Origin: Porphyromonadaceae bacterium UBA7332
GTDB taxonomy: Bacteria > Bacteroidota > Bacteroidia > Bacteroidales > UBA7332
Direction: 5' to 3'
Assembly: GCA_002471225.1 (NCBI GenBank)
Contig: DKPO01000031.1
Span: 57,539 to 121,538 of the forward strand
DNA: 64,000 nt
Below the pieces are notes generated by a model. The model had not been told where the DNA came from, did not search any database, and was given only the letters and a program-made list of their open reading frames with translations. This document shows positions 24,209-34,198 of the stretch, piece by piece. The translations under genes and the position numbers were made by a program. Within the stretch, counting starts at the first letter, position 1, and every line of letters begins with the position of its first letter.

Positions 24209-24907
24209 ATGGGTAAACTTACAAAAAATCAAAAGTTGGCTTTTAGCAAGATTGAAGCAGGGAAAACGTATTCTCTTAAAGAGGCTAGTGATCTAGTTAA
24301 AGAGATTACTTTGACAAAGTTCGATGCTTCTGTAGATATCGATGTTCGTTTAGGTGTTGATCCTCGTAAAGCGAATCAAATGGTTCGTGGCGTTGCATCT
24401 TTACCTCACGGTACTGGTAAACAAGTAAGAGTTTTGGTTTTATGTACACCAGATGCAGAAGCTGATGCTAAAGCTGCGGGTGCAGACTACGTTGGTCTTG
24501 ATGAGTATATCGCTAAGATCAAAGGTGGATGGACTGATATCGATGTTATCATCACTCAGCCTTCTATCATGGGTAAAATCGGTGCTCTAGGTCGTGTATT
24601 AGGTCCTCGTGGTTTAATGCCGAATCCGAAAAGTGGTACAGTAACAAACGAAGTTGGTAAAGCTGTAACTGAAGTAAAAGCTGGTAAAATCGACTTCAAA
24701 GTTGACAAAACTGGTATCGTTCATACTTCAATCGGTAAAGTTTCTTTCACTGCAGATCAAATTCGTGATAATGCAAAAGAATTTATTTCTACAATTATCA
24801 AACTGAAACCATCAGCAGCTAAAGGTACATATATTAAGAGCATTTTTCTTTCAAGTACCATGAGTCCAGGTATCAAGATTGATCCTAAATCAGTTGAAGA
24901 AAACTAA
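24209..24907 (+). CDS. rplA: 50S ribosomal protein L1
   Basis: The 232-residue protein is full length for uL1, with PSIMGKIGALGRVLGPRGLMPNPKSGT (quoted here in part). uL1 forms the mobile L1 stalk at the exit site. In many bacteria it also represses its own rplK-rplA mRNA; no obvious copy of its rRNA site was looked for beyond the start region. Confidence 0.98.
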   Translation: MGKLTKNQKLAFSKIEAGKTYSLKEASDLVKEITLTKFDASVDIDVRLGVDPRKANQMVRGVASLPHGTGKQVRVLVLCTPDAEADAKAAGADYVGLDEYIAKIKGGWTDIDVIITQPSIMGKIGALGRVLGPRGLMPNPKSGTVTNEVGKAVTEVKAGKIDFKVDKTGIVHTSIGKVSFTADQIRDNAKEFISTIIKLKPSAAKGTYIKSIFLSSTMSPGIKIDPKSVEEN

Positions 24908-24919
24908 AATTAAGGAATT

Positions 24920-25423
24920 ATGAGAAAGGAAGATAAAGGTGCTATGGTGGAGCTTATAGCTTCTACTATTAAAGAATACAATCACTTCTATATCGCTGAT
25001 ACTACAGGATTAGATGCTGCTAAAACCAGCGATTTCAGAAGAGCATGTTTCAAAGCTGACGTTAAACTATTGGTTGTTAAAAACTCAATGTTGAAGAAAG
25101 CTTTCGAATCATTAGATACAGATTATTCTCCGCTATACGGAGCATTGAAAGGTACATCTGCATTAATGTTCTCTAACGTAGGTAACGAGCCTGCGAAATT
25201 GATCAAATCTGTTAGCGGTAAAGGTGATATTCCTGCGCTTAAAGGTGCTTATGTAGAAGAAAGTTTCTACGGTGCAGATCAATTGAACACTCTATGCGCG
25301 ATCAAGAGCAAAAACGAACTTATCGCAGACGTTGTATCATTGCTTCAATCTCCAATGCGCAACATTATTTCAGCTCTTGTTGCTAAGGCTGAAAAAGAAG
25401 GTGAATCAGTATCAGCAGAGTAA
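24920..25423 (+). CDS. rplJ: 50S ribosomal protein L10
   Basis: The 167-residue protein of the uL10 family has the N-terminal rRNA-binding domain (MVELIASTIKEYNHFYIADTT..., LLVVKNSMLKKAF) and the C-terminal helix that anchors L7/L12 dimers. It begins 12 bases after rplA. Confidence 0.97.
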   Translation: MRKEDKGAMVELIASTIKEYNHFYIADTTGLDAAKTSDFRRACFKADVKLLVVKNSMLKKAFESLDTDYSPLYGALKGTSALMFSNVGNEPAKLIKSVSGKGDIPALKGAYVEESFYGADQLNTLCAIKSKNELIADVVSLLQSPMRNIISALVAKAEKEGESVSAE

Positions 25424-25488
25424 TCTGTCTCTGATCCCAACATAAGATAAATAAAGAAATTAGTATAAACTATTTAAACTATACACAA

Positions 25489-25854
25489 ATGGCAGATTTG
25501 AAAAATTTTGCTGAACAATTAGTAAACTTAACAGTTAAAGAAGTTAACGAACTAGCTGAGATCCTTAAAAATGAGTACGGTATTGAGCCAGCTGCTGCTG
25601 CAGTTGTTATGGCTGGTCCTGCTGCTGAAGTTGCTGAAGAAAAAACATCTTTCGATGTTGTTTTGAAATCAGCTGGTGCTAGCAAATTGGCTATCGTTAA
25701 AGCTGTTAAAGAATTAGCTGGTCTTGGCTTGAAAGAAGCTAAAGATATCGTTGATGCTGCTCCTGCAACTTTGAAAGAAGGTGTATCTAAAGACGAAGCT
25801 GAAGCTCTTAAAAAACAACTTGAAGAGCTTGGTGCTGAAGTTGAGCTTAAGTAA
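25489..25854 (+). CDS. rplL: 50S ribosomal protein L7/L12
   Basis: The 121-residue acidic protein has an N-terminal dimerisation segment, an alanine-rich hinge (AAAAVVMAGPAAEVAEEK) and the conserved C-terminal domain (KTSFDVVLKSAGASKLAIVK, GLGLKEAKDIVD). It recruits translation factors. An attenuator-like hairpin follows before rpoB. Confidence 0.98.
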   Translation: MADLKNFAEQLVNLTVKEVNELAEILKNEYGIEPAAAAVVMAGPAAEVAEEKTSFDVVLKSAGASKLAIVKAVKELAGLGLKEAKDIVDAAPATLKEGVSKDEAEALKKQLEELGAEVELK

Positions 25855-25878
25855 TATATCCTTCTAATTAGGTATAAT

Positions 25879-25915
25879 GGTTAGGAATCCTCTTTGGAGG
25901 GTTCTTAACCTTTTT
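25879..25915 (+). terminator. Attenuator/terminator between rplL and rpoB
   Basis: A 14-bp stem with two G-U pairs (arms 25879-25892 and 25897-25910) and the loop TTTG, followed by five T. In other bacteria a partial terminator here lowers rpoBC expression relative to ribosomal proteins, and the same role is likely. Confidence 0.8.
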
Positions 25916-25954
25916 GCGCTTTATTTTTTTAGTTTCAACTAATCCACTCTTACA

Positions 25955-28900
25955 ATGTCTTTGAATAACGCTAATCAAAGGGTAAATTTTGCATCAATTA
26001 AGAATCCTCTATCTTATCCGGATTTTCTTGAAGTGCAATTAAAGTCCTTCCAAGACTTTCTACAACTCGATACTCCAGCTGAAACACGTAAGAATGAGGG
26101 ATTATACAAAGTATTTGCTGAAAACTTCCCCATTGCAGATACAAGAAATAACTTCGTTCTAGAGTTCTTAGATTACTATATCGATCCTCCGAAATATTCT
26201 ATTGATGAGTGTTTGGAGCGCGGTTTGACTTATAGTGTTCCGTTGAAAGCGAAACTTAAACTATACTGTACAGACCCTGAACATGAAGATTTTGATACAG
26301 TAATCCAAGATGTTTATTTGGGTCCTATCCCATACATGACTGAAAAAGGTACCTTCGTTATCAATGGTGCAGAGCGTGTGGTTGTATCACAGCTTCACCG
26401 TTCTCCAGGTGTATTCTTTGGTCAAAGCGTACATGCTAACGGAACTAAACTTTATTCTGCTCGTGTAATTCCTTTCAAAGGATCTTGGATTGAGTTTGCT
26501 ACTGACATCAATAATGTCATGTATGCTTATATCGATCGTAAAAAGAAATTACCGGTTACGACTCTTTTGAGAGCTATTGGCTTTGAGAGCGACCGTGACA
26601 TTCTTGAAATTTTCGGTTTGGCAGAAGAAGTGAAGGCTAATAAAGCTGCGTTAAGCAAAGCTGTTGGTCGTAAACTTGCTGCTCGTGTTTTGAAAACATG
26701 GATCGAAGACTTCGTTGATGAAGATACAGGTGAGGTTGTTTCTATAGAGCGTAACGAAATTGTTATTGATCGTGAAACTGTTTTGGAAGAAGATCACATT
26801 GAAGCAATTGTTGATTCGGGTGCAAACTCAATCCTTTTGCATAAAGATGAAATGAATCTTTCAGATTATGCGATCATCTACAATACATTACAGAAAGACC
26901 CTAGTAACTCTGAAAAAGAGGCTGTAATCTATATATATCGCCAGCTTCGTAGTGCTGAACCTGCTGATGATGCAAGTGCACGCGAGGTTATTCAAAACTT
27001 ATTCTTCTCTGATAAGAGATATGACCTTGGCGAAGTAGGTCGTTTCAGAATCAATAAGAAACTTGATTTGAATATTGATTCTGATGTTAAAGTTTTGACT
27101 AAAGAAGATATCATCTCTATCATTAAGTATCTGATCGAATTGATCAACTCGAAAGCGATCGTGGATGATATTGACCACTTAAGTAACCGTCGTGTAAGAA
27201 CTGTCGGTGAGCAGCTTTACAACCAATTCGGTATCGGTTTGGCTCGTATGGCTCGTACGATTCGTGATCGTATGAATGTTCGCGACAACGAGGTGTTTAC
27301 TCCGATTGATTTGATTAATGCGAAGACTATTTCTTCTGTTATCAACTCTTTCTTTGGTACAAATGCTTTGTCTCAGTTCATGGATCAAACAAATCCTCTG
27401 GCTGAGTTGACTCACAAACGTCGTATGTCTGCGTTAGGTCCTGGTGGTCTTTCGCGTGACCGTGCCGGATTTGAGGTTCGTGACGTTCACTATACGCACT
27501 ACGGTCGTTTATGTCCGATCGAAACACCGGAGGGTCCGAACATTGGTTTGATTTCTTCTTTGTGTGTTTACGCTAAGATCAACGAATTAGGTTTTATCGA
27601 AACTCCTTACCGTGTTGTTACAGACAGTACTGTTAATCTGGATCAGAATGCAGTTACTTACCTGACAGCTGAGGAAGAAGAAGGTAAAATCATCGCACAA
27701 GGTAATGCACCGTTGGATGAAAACGGTCGTTTCATTAAGAGTCGTGTTAAAGCGCGTCAGGAAGGTGACTTCCCATTGGTTGAACCAAATGAGGTTGACC
27801 TTATGGACGTTTCTCCTACTCAGATTGCTTCGATTGCGGCATCTTTGATTCCTTTCCTTGAGCATGATGATGCCAACCGTGCGTTGATGGGATCGAACAT
27901 GATGCGCCAGGCTGTACCTTTATTGAGAGCTGAAGCTCCTATCGTAGGAACTGGTATCGAAGGACAGCTGATTGAAGATTCACGTACGCAGATTACTGCT
28001 GCTCGTGGAGGCTTTATCGAATATGTTGACGCGAATGTAATTCGTATTAAATATGACAGAAGCGAAGAAGAAGAATTTGTAAGCTTTGAAACATCTGTCA
28101 GAGAATATAGAATTCCTAAATTCAGAAAAACTAACCAGAATACAACTATTGACTTGCGTCCGATTTGTCGTCCTGGTCAACGTGTTGAAAAAGGTCAGAT
28201 TCTGACTGAAGGCTATTCGACTCAAAACGGAGAGCTTGCTCTTGGTAAAAACCTTAAAGTGGCATACATGCCTTGGAAAGGTTATAACTATGAGGATGCG
28301 ATCGTTCTTAACGAACGTATTGTTCGTGAAGACATCTTTACTTCAGTACACGTGGATGAATACTCTTTGGAGGTTCGCGAAACAAAACGTGGTATGGAAG
28401 AGTTGACTTCTGATATTCCGAATGTGAGTGAAGAAGCAACAAAAGATTTGGACGAAAAAGGTATTGTACGTGTTGGTGCACGTATTGTTCCGGGTGATAT
28501 TATGATCGGTAAGATTACTCCTAAAGGTGAGTCTGACCCATCTCCGGAAGAAAAACTTCTTCGTGCGATCTTCGGTGACAAAGCCGGTGATGTAAAAGAT
28601 GCTTCTTTGAAAGCTTCTCCTTCATTGTCTGGTGTGGTTATCGGAACAAACTTGTTCTCTCGTGCAATGAAAGTTAAAAAAGGACGTAATGCAGATAAAG
28701 CTATCCTTCCTAAACTTGACGAAGAGTATGAGTTGAAGATGAACAGACTGAAATCAGTATTGGTTGAGAAATTACTTGTATTGACTGAAGGTTTGGCATC
28801 TCAAGGCGTTCTTGATTATTTAGGTGTTGAACTTATTACTAAAGGTTCTAAGTTTACAGACCGTAATTTAAGAGAACTTGATTATAATAGTATTCAGGTT

Positions 28901-29767
28901 AGCGGATGGACTACTGATGAGCACAAAAATGAGCTTATCAAACAAGTTATCATGAACTACTTGAAGAAATATAAAGAGTTGGATGCAGAACTAAAACGTA
29001 AGAAATTTGATCTTACTATTGGAGATGAACTTCCAACAGGTATCATTCAATTAGCTAAAGTTTATATCGCTAAGAAACGTAAGATCGGTGTTGGTGATAA
29101 GATGGCAGGTCGTCACGGTAACAAAGGTATTGTATCCCGCGTTGTTCGTGCTGAAGATATGCCTTTCCTTGAAGACGGAACTCCGGTTGATATCGTTCTT
29201 AACCCACTAGGGGTACCTTCTCGTATGAACCTTGGGCAGATTTTCGAAGCTGTTTTAGGTTGGGCAGGTAAAGACTTAGGAGTTAAGTTTGCAACGCCAA
29301 TTTTTGACGGTGCAGATCTTGATGACTTAAACGAATGGACTGATAAGGCGGGTATCCCACGTTATGGTAAAGCTTACTTATATGACGGTGGTACCGGTGA
29401 GCGTTTTGACCAGACTGCAACTGTAGGTGTTACTTACATGTTGAAATTAGGTCACATGGTTGAAGATAAAATGCACGCTCGTTCTATTGGTCCTTACTCA
29501 TTGATTACGCAACAGCCATTGGGTGGTAAAGCTCAGTTTGGTGGTCAGCGTTTCGGAGAGATGGAGGTTTGGGCGATCGAGGCCTTCGGTGCTGCTCATA
29601 TCCTGCAAGAAATCTTGACGATTAAATCGGATGATGTAAACGGACGTTCTAAAGCGTACGAGGCAATTGTTAAGGGTGAACCAATGCCGGCTGCAGGAAT
29701 TCCTGAGTCATTAAACGTGTTACTTCACGAACTTAAAGGTCTTGGTTTAAGTGTAAATCTTGAGTAA
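25955..29767 (+). CDS. rpoB: DNA-directed RNA polymerase subunit beta
   Basis: The 1270-residue protein is the usual size for the phylum. The rifampicin-binding region is recognisable (FFGTNALSQFMDQTNPLAELTHKRR in parts, then LGPGGLSRDRAGFEVRD), with no sign of classical resistance changes in it. The active-site segments GDKMAGRHGNKGIVS and QPLGGKAQFGGQRFGEMEVW are intact. It forms the polymerase core with RpoC, encoded 96 bases downstream. Confidence 0.98.
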   Translation: MSLNNANQRVNFASIKNPLSYPDFLEVQLKSFQDFLQLDTPAETRKNEGLYKVFAENFPIADTRNNFVLEFLDYYIDPPKYSIDECLERGLTYSVPLKAKLKLYCTDPEHEDFDTVIQDVYLGPIPYMTEKGTFVINGAERVVVSQLHRSPGVFFGQSVHANGTKLYSARVIPFKGSWIEFATDINNVMYAYIDRKKKLPVTTLLRAIGFESDRDILEIFGLAEEVKANKAALSKAVGRKLAARVLKTWIEDFVDEDTGEVVSIERNEIVIDRETVLEEDHIEAIVDSGANSILLHKDEMNLSDYAIIYNTLQKDPSNSEKEAVIYIYRQLRSAEPADDASAREVIQNLFFSDKRYDLGEVGRFRINKKLDLNIDSDVKVLTKEDIISIIKYLIELINSKAIVDDIDHLSNRRVRTVGEQLYNQFGIGLARMARTIRDRMNVRDNEVFTPIDLINAKTISSVINSFFGTNALSQFMDQTNPLAELTHKRRMSALGPGGLSRDRAGFEVRDVHYTHYGRLCPIETPEGPNIGLISSLCVYAKINELGFIETPYRVVTDSTVNLDQNAVTYLTAEEEEGKIIAQGNAPLDENGRFIKSRVKARQEGDFPLVEPNEVDLMDVSPTQIASIAASLIPFLEHDDANRALMGSNMMRQAVPLLRAEAPIVGTGIEGQLIEDSRTQITAARGGFIEYVDANVIRIKYDRSEEEEFVSFETSVREYRIPKFRKTNQNTTIDLRPICRPGQRVEKGQILTEGYSTQNGELALGKNLKVAYMPWKGYNYEDAIVLNERIVREDIFTSVHVDEYSLEVRETKRGMEELTSDIPNVSEEATKDLDEKGIVRVGARIVPGDIMIGKITPKGESDPSPEEKLLRAIFGDKAGDVKDASLKASPSLSGVVIGTNLFSRAMKVKKGRNADKAILPKLDEEYELKMNRLKSVLVEKLLVLTEGLASQGVLDYLGVELITKGSKFTDRNLRELDYNSIQVSGWTTDEHKNELIKQVIMNYLKKYKELDAELKRKKFDLTIGDELPTGIIQLAKVYIAKKRKIGVGDKMAGRHGNKGIVSRVVRAEDMPFLEDGTPVDIVLNPLGVPSRMNLGQIFEAVLGWAGKDLGVKFATPIFDGADLDDLNEWTDKAGIPRYGKAYLYDGGTGERFDQTATVGVTYMLKLGHMVEDKMHARSIGPYSLITQQPLGGKAQFGGQRFGEMEVWAIEAFGAAHILQEILTIKSDDVNGRSKAYEAIVKGEPMPAAGIPESLNVLLHELKGLGLSVNLE

Positions 29768-29787
29768 AATGCATATATAAAAGGAAC

Positions 29788-29807
29788 AGGAGGGCTTATC
29801 CCCTCCT
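29788..29807 (+). promoter_or_regulatory. GC-rich hairpin between rpoB and rpoC
   Basis: AGGAGGG (29788-29794) and CCCTCCT (29801-29807) form a 7-bp stem with a 6-base loop and no T run. It may be an RNA processing or stabilising element in the rpoBC mRNA. Confidence 0.45.
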
Positions 29808-29863
29808 ATCCCTTTATTTAATGCTTTATAGTTTTCAGAAATCAACTCTTTATACATCAGTAT

Positions 29864-32800
29864 ATGGCTTTTAGAAGAGAAAATAAGGTTAAAAATAACT
29901 TCACTAAGATTTCTATCGGTTTAGCTTCTCCAGAAGAGATTCTTGAGAACTCAAGCGGTGAAGTTCTAAAACCTGAAACAATAAACTATCGTACCTATAA
30001 ACCAGAACGTGACGGTTTATTCTGCGAACGTATTTTCGGACCAGTAAGAGATTACGAATGTCACTGTGGTAAATACAAACGTATTCGTTATAAAGGTATC
30101 GTTTGTGACCGTTGTGGTGTTGAAGTAACTGAAAAGAAAGTACGTCGTGAGCGTATGGGACACATTCAATTGGTAGTTCCTGTTGCTCATATCTGGTATT
30201 TCCGTTCATTACCTAACAAAATCGGTTATCTTTTAGGTTTACCTACAAAGAAAATGGATGCTATCATTTACTACGAACGTTATGTAGTTATCCAACCGGG
30301 TTTGAAGGAACAAGATGGTATAGCTAAGTTTGATTTATTATCAGAAGAAGAATATCTGAACATTTTAGATGAGCTTCCATATGAAAATCAAATGCTGGAC
30401 GATAACGACCCAAATAAGTTCATTGCAAAAATGGGTGCTGAAGCGCTTATTGATTTGTTGCAACGTCTTGATTTGGACTCATTGTCTTATGAGTTACGTC
30501 ACAGAGCCAATACAGATGGTTCTCAACAGCGTAAAGCTGAAGCATTGAAAAGACTTCAGGTAGTTGAATCTTTCCGTGCTTCTAAACATAGAAATAAACC
30601 GGAATGGATGATCTTAAAAGTTATCCCGGTTATTCCACCTGAACTTCGTCCGTTAGTTCCACTTGACGGAGGTCGTTTTGCAACTTCTGACTTAAATGAC
30701 TTGTATCGTCGTGTGATCATACGTAACAATCGCTTGAAACGTTTGATCGAGATCAAAGCTCCTGAAGTTATCTTACGTAATGAAAAACGTATGCTTCAAG
30801 AGGCTGTTGACTCTTTATTGGATAACTCACGTAAATCAAGCTCAGTTAAGAATGATGCGAACAGACCATTGAAATCTCTTTCAGACAGTTTGAAAGGTAA
30901 ACAAGGTCGTTTCCGTCAGAACTTATTGGGTAAACGTGTGGATTATTCAGCTCGTTCGGTAATCGTCGTTGGTCCTGAGCTTAAAATGCACGAATGTGGT
31001 ATTCCTAAAATGATGGCTGCTGAGCTTTTCAAACCGTTTGTTATTCGTAAATTGATCGAACGCGGTATTGTGAAGACAGTAAAATCTGCGAAGAAAATCG
31101 TTGATAGAAAAGAGCCGGTTGTTTGGGATATTCTTGAACACGTGATGAAAGGTCACCCGGTATTATTAAACCGTGCCCCTACTCTTCACCGTTTAGGTAT
31201 TCAGGCATTCCAGCCAAAAATGATTGAAGGTAAAGCTATCCAACTTCACCCATTAGCATGTACGGCGTTCAATGCCGACTTCGATGGTGACCAGATGGCG
31301 GTTCACTTACCATTAGGTAATGAAGCGGTTCTGGAAGCTCAAATGTTGATGCTTGCTTCACATAATATTTTGAACCCTGCCAATGGAGCTCCGATTACGG
31401 TACCTTCTCAGGACATGGTTCTTGGTCTTTATTATATTTCAAAACTTCGTCCTGGTGCTAAAGGTGAAGGATTGAAATTCTACGGACCGGAAGAAGCGAT
31501 CATTGCTTACAATGAAGGACGTGTTACTTTACACGCGATCGTTCAGGTAATGGTTGATGATTTAGATGAAAACGGTAACCTGGTAAATGTTATGCGTGAG
31601 ACTTCAGTAGGACGTATCATGGTAAATGAATTCGTACCTAAAGAAGTTGGTTATCTAAATGAAATCTTGTCTAAGAAATCTCTTAGAGATATCATTGGTA
31701 ACGTAATTAAGGTTTGTGGTGTGACTCGTACAGCACAATTCCTGGACGATATCAAAGACTTAGGATATAAAATGGCATTTAGAGGTTGTCTTTCATTCAA
31801 CCTTGAAGATGTTATTATTCCGGCTGAAAAAGATGAATTAGTTCAAGAAGGTTATCAGGAAGTTGAGCAAATTATGAATGACTATAACATGGGATTCATA
31901 ACTTACAACGAACGATATAACCAGATTATTGATACATGGACTCATGTTAACTCAAAATTATCAAATATTTTGATGAAACAGATGGCAACAGATAACCAAG
32001 GATTTAACTCGGTTTATATGATGCTTGATTCAGGAGCCCGTGGTTCGAAAGAACAGATTCGTCAGCTTTCAGGTATGCGTGGTTTGATGGCTAAGCCTCA
32101 GAAAGCGGGTGCTGAAGGTGGACAAATTATCGAGAATCCGATCTTGTCTAACTTTAAAGAAGGTCTGTCGGTGTTAGAGTACTTTATCTCTACCCACGGT
32201 GCTCGTAAAGGTCTTGCCGATACTGCATTGAAAACAGCCGATGCCGGATATCTTACTCGTCGTTTGGTTGACGTTGCTCAAGACGTTATCATTCATGAGG
32301 AAGATTGTGGAACTTTACGCGGTCTTATCTGTACTGAGATCAAAAATAACGAAGAGACAGTGGCATCATTGTACGAGCGTATTTTAGGTCGTGTATCAGT
32401 TCATGATATTCAACATCCGTTGTCAGGTGAAATTATCTGTAACTCTGGAGAAGAAATTACAGAGGATATGGCGAAAGCTATTCAAAATTCACCAATCGAA
32501 CGTGTTGAGATTCGTTCAGTTCTTACATGTGAATCTAAGAAAGGTGTTTGTGCTCGTTGTTACGGTCGTAACCTTTCTACAGGTAAAATGGTACAAAAAG
32601 GAGAAGCAGTTGGTGTTATCGCCGCTCAGTCAATTGGTGAGCCGGGTACTCAGCTTACACTTCGTACGTTCCACGTCGGGGGGGTTGCTTCGAATATCGC
32701 TGCTATTTCTAATGTTACATCAAGATATGATGGTTTCTTAGAAATCGACGAGCTTCGTACTGTTGAAACTAAAGACGAATCAGGTAAAGAACTATCTATT

Positions 32801-34138
32801 GTTGTAAGTCGTTTGGCAGAGCTTCGTATTGTAGATCCTAATACGAAAATTGTTTTGACTACAACAAATATACCTTACGGTTCTAAATTATATTTCCAAC
32901 CTAACGCTACCGTTAAAAAAGGAGATATCATTTGTGAGTGGGATCCATTCAACGCCGTAATCGTATCAGAGGTTTCTGGTCGTGTTCAACTTGAGAGTGT
33001 AATTGAAAATGTTACTTACAAGGTAGAATCAGATGAAACTACAGGTCTTCGCGAGAAAATCATTATTGAATCTCGTGAGCGTACTAAAGTTCCGGCTGCT
33101 AACATCGTTGATAAAAATGGTAACATTATCAAAACATATAACTTACCGGTAGGTGCTCACTTATTGAAAGAAGAAGGTGACGAAATCAGTGCCGGTGAGG
33201 AATTCGTTAAAATCCCACGTGCGGTTGGTAAAGCGGGTGATATCACGGGAGGTCTTCCACGTGTAACTGAATTGTTCGAGGCTCGTAATCCTTCTAATCC
33301 GGCTGTTGTGGCTGAGATTGATGGTGAGGTTAAATTCGGTAAAGTTAAACGTGGTAATCGTGAGATCTCCGTTACATCTAAAACGGGCGAAGTTAAGAAG
33401 TATCTTGTTTCTCTTTCTAAACAAATTCTTGTTCAGGAAAATGACTACGTTAGAGCAGGTACACCTCTATCTGATGGAGCTACAACTCCGGCAGATATCC
33501 TTAACATTAAAGGTCCTACAGCCGTACAGGAATATATCGTAAACGAAGTTCAGGATGTATACCGTCTGCAAGGTGTGAAAATCAATGATAAACACTTTGA
33601 GGTTATTGTACGTCAGATGATGCGTAAAGTAACAATTGTTGATCCGGGTGATACACGCTTCCTTGAAGCTCAAATCATTGACAAACATGATTTCATGGAA
33701 GAAAATGATCGTATCTGGGGTAAAAAAGTTGTTGTTGAAGCGGGTGATTCTCAAACAATGAAACCAGGTCAGATTGTAACTCCACGTAAACTTCGTGATG
33801 AGAATTCAATGTTGAAACGTCGTGATATGAAGTTGGTTGAAGTACGTGATGCAATTCCTGCAACATCGTCTCAGAACTTACAAGGTATTACACGTGCCGC
33901 TCTTCAAACAACAAGCTTCATCTCTGCTGCTTCGTTCCAGGAAACTACTAAAGTTCTTAACGATGCTGCTATCAACGGTAAAGTTGACAGACTTGAAGGT
34001 TTGAAAGAAAACGTTATCTGTGGTCACTTAATTCCTGCTGGTACAGGTCAGCGTGATTTTGAAAAATTGATCGTTGGTCCAAAAGAAGAATACGAAAAAG
34101 CTTTTGCTACTCGTAGAACTCTGATCGATGCAGAATAA
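29864..34138 (+). CDS. rpoC: DNA-directed RNA polymerase subunit beta'
   Basis: The 1424-residue protein carries the N-terminal zinc-binding cysteines (CHCGKYKRIRYKGIVCDRCG), the catalytic magnesium motif NADFDGDQM (near 31270 in the DNA), the bridge-helix/trigger-loop region (LTLRTFHVGGVAS) and the second cysteine cluster (CESKKGVCARCYG). It is full length with a bidirectional-looking hairpin terminator at its end. It is the last gene of the large plus-strand cluster that starts at rpsU. Confidence 0.98.
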   Translation: MAFRRENKVKNNFTKISIGLASPEEILENSSGEVLKPETINYRTYKPERDGLFCERIFGPVRDYECHCGKYKRIRYKGIVCDRCGVEVTEKKVRRERMGHIQLVVPVAHIWYFRSLPNKIGYLLGLPTKKMDAIIYYERYVVIQPGLKEQDGIAKFDLLSEEEYLNILDELPYENQMLDDNDPNKFIAKMGAEALIDLLQRLDLDSLSYELRHRANTDGSQQRKAEALKRLQVVESFRASKHRNKPEWMILKVIPVIPPELRPLVPLDGGRFATSDLNDLYRRVIIRNNRLKRLIEIKAPEVILRNEKRMLQEAVDSLLDNSRKSSSVKNDANRPLKSLSDSLKGKQGRFRQNLLGKRVDYSARSVIVVGPELKMHECGIPKMMAAELFKPFVIRKLIERGIVKTVKSAKKIVDRKEPVVWDILEHVMKGHPVLLNRAPTLHRLGIQAFQPKMIEGKAIQLHPLACTAFNADFDGDQMAVHLPLGNEAVLEAQMLMLASHNILNPANGAPITVPSQDMVLGLYYISKLRPGAKGEGLKFYGPEEAIIAYNEGRVTLHAIVQVMVDDLDENGNLVNVMRETSVGRIMVNEFVPKEVGYLNEILSKKSLRDIIGNVIKVCGVTRTAQFLDDIKDLGYKMAFRGCLSFNLEDVIIPAEKDELVQEGYQEVEQIMNDYNMGFITYNERYNQIIDTWTHVNSKLSNILMKQMATDNQGFNSVYMMLDSGARGSKEQIRQLSGMRGLMAKPQKAGAEGGQIIENPILSNFKEGLSVLEYFISTHGARKGLADTALKTADAGYLTRRLVDVAQDVIIHEEDCGTLRGLICTEIKNNEETVASLYERILGRVSVHDIQHPLSGEIICNSGEEITEDMAKAIQNSPIERVEIRSVLTCESKKGVCARCYGRNLSTGKMVQKGEAVGVIAAQSIGEPGTQLTLRTFHVGGVASNIAAISNVTSRYDGFLEIDELRTVETKDESGKELSIVVSRLAELRIVDPNTKIVLTTTNIPYGSKLYFQPNATVKKGDIICEWDPFNAVIVSEVSGRVQLESVIENVTYKVESDETTGLREKIIIESRERTKVPAANIVDKNGNIIKTYNLPVGAHLLKEEGDEISAGEEFVKIPRAVGKAGDITGGLPRVTELFEARNPSNPAVVAEIDGEVKFGKVKRGNREISVTSKTGEVKKYLVSLSKQILVQENDYVRAGTPLSDGATTPADILNIKGPTAVQEYIVNEVQDVYRLQGVKINDKHFEVIVRQMMRKVTIVDPGDTRFLEAQIIDKHDFMEENDRIWGKKVVVEAGDSQTMKPGQIVTPRKLRDENSMLKRRDMKLVEVRDAIPATSSQNLQGITRAALQTTSFISAASFQETTKVLNDAAINGKVDRLEGLKENVICGHLIPAGTGQRDFEKLIVGPKEEYEKAFATRRTLIDAE

Positions 34139-34147
34139 TTTATAGAG

Positions 34148-34184
34148 AAAGAGGATACCAATTTGGTATCCTCTTTTTTTTATT
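34148..34184 (+). terminator. Terminator of the rpoBC operon
   Basis: A 12-bp perfect stem (arms 34148-34159 and 34165-34176) followed by at least eight T, 9 bases after the rpoC stop. Confidence 0.9.
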
Positions 34185-34198
34185 ATCTGAAAGAATGA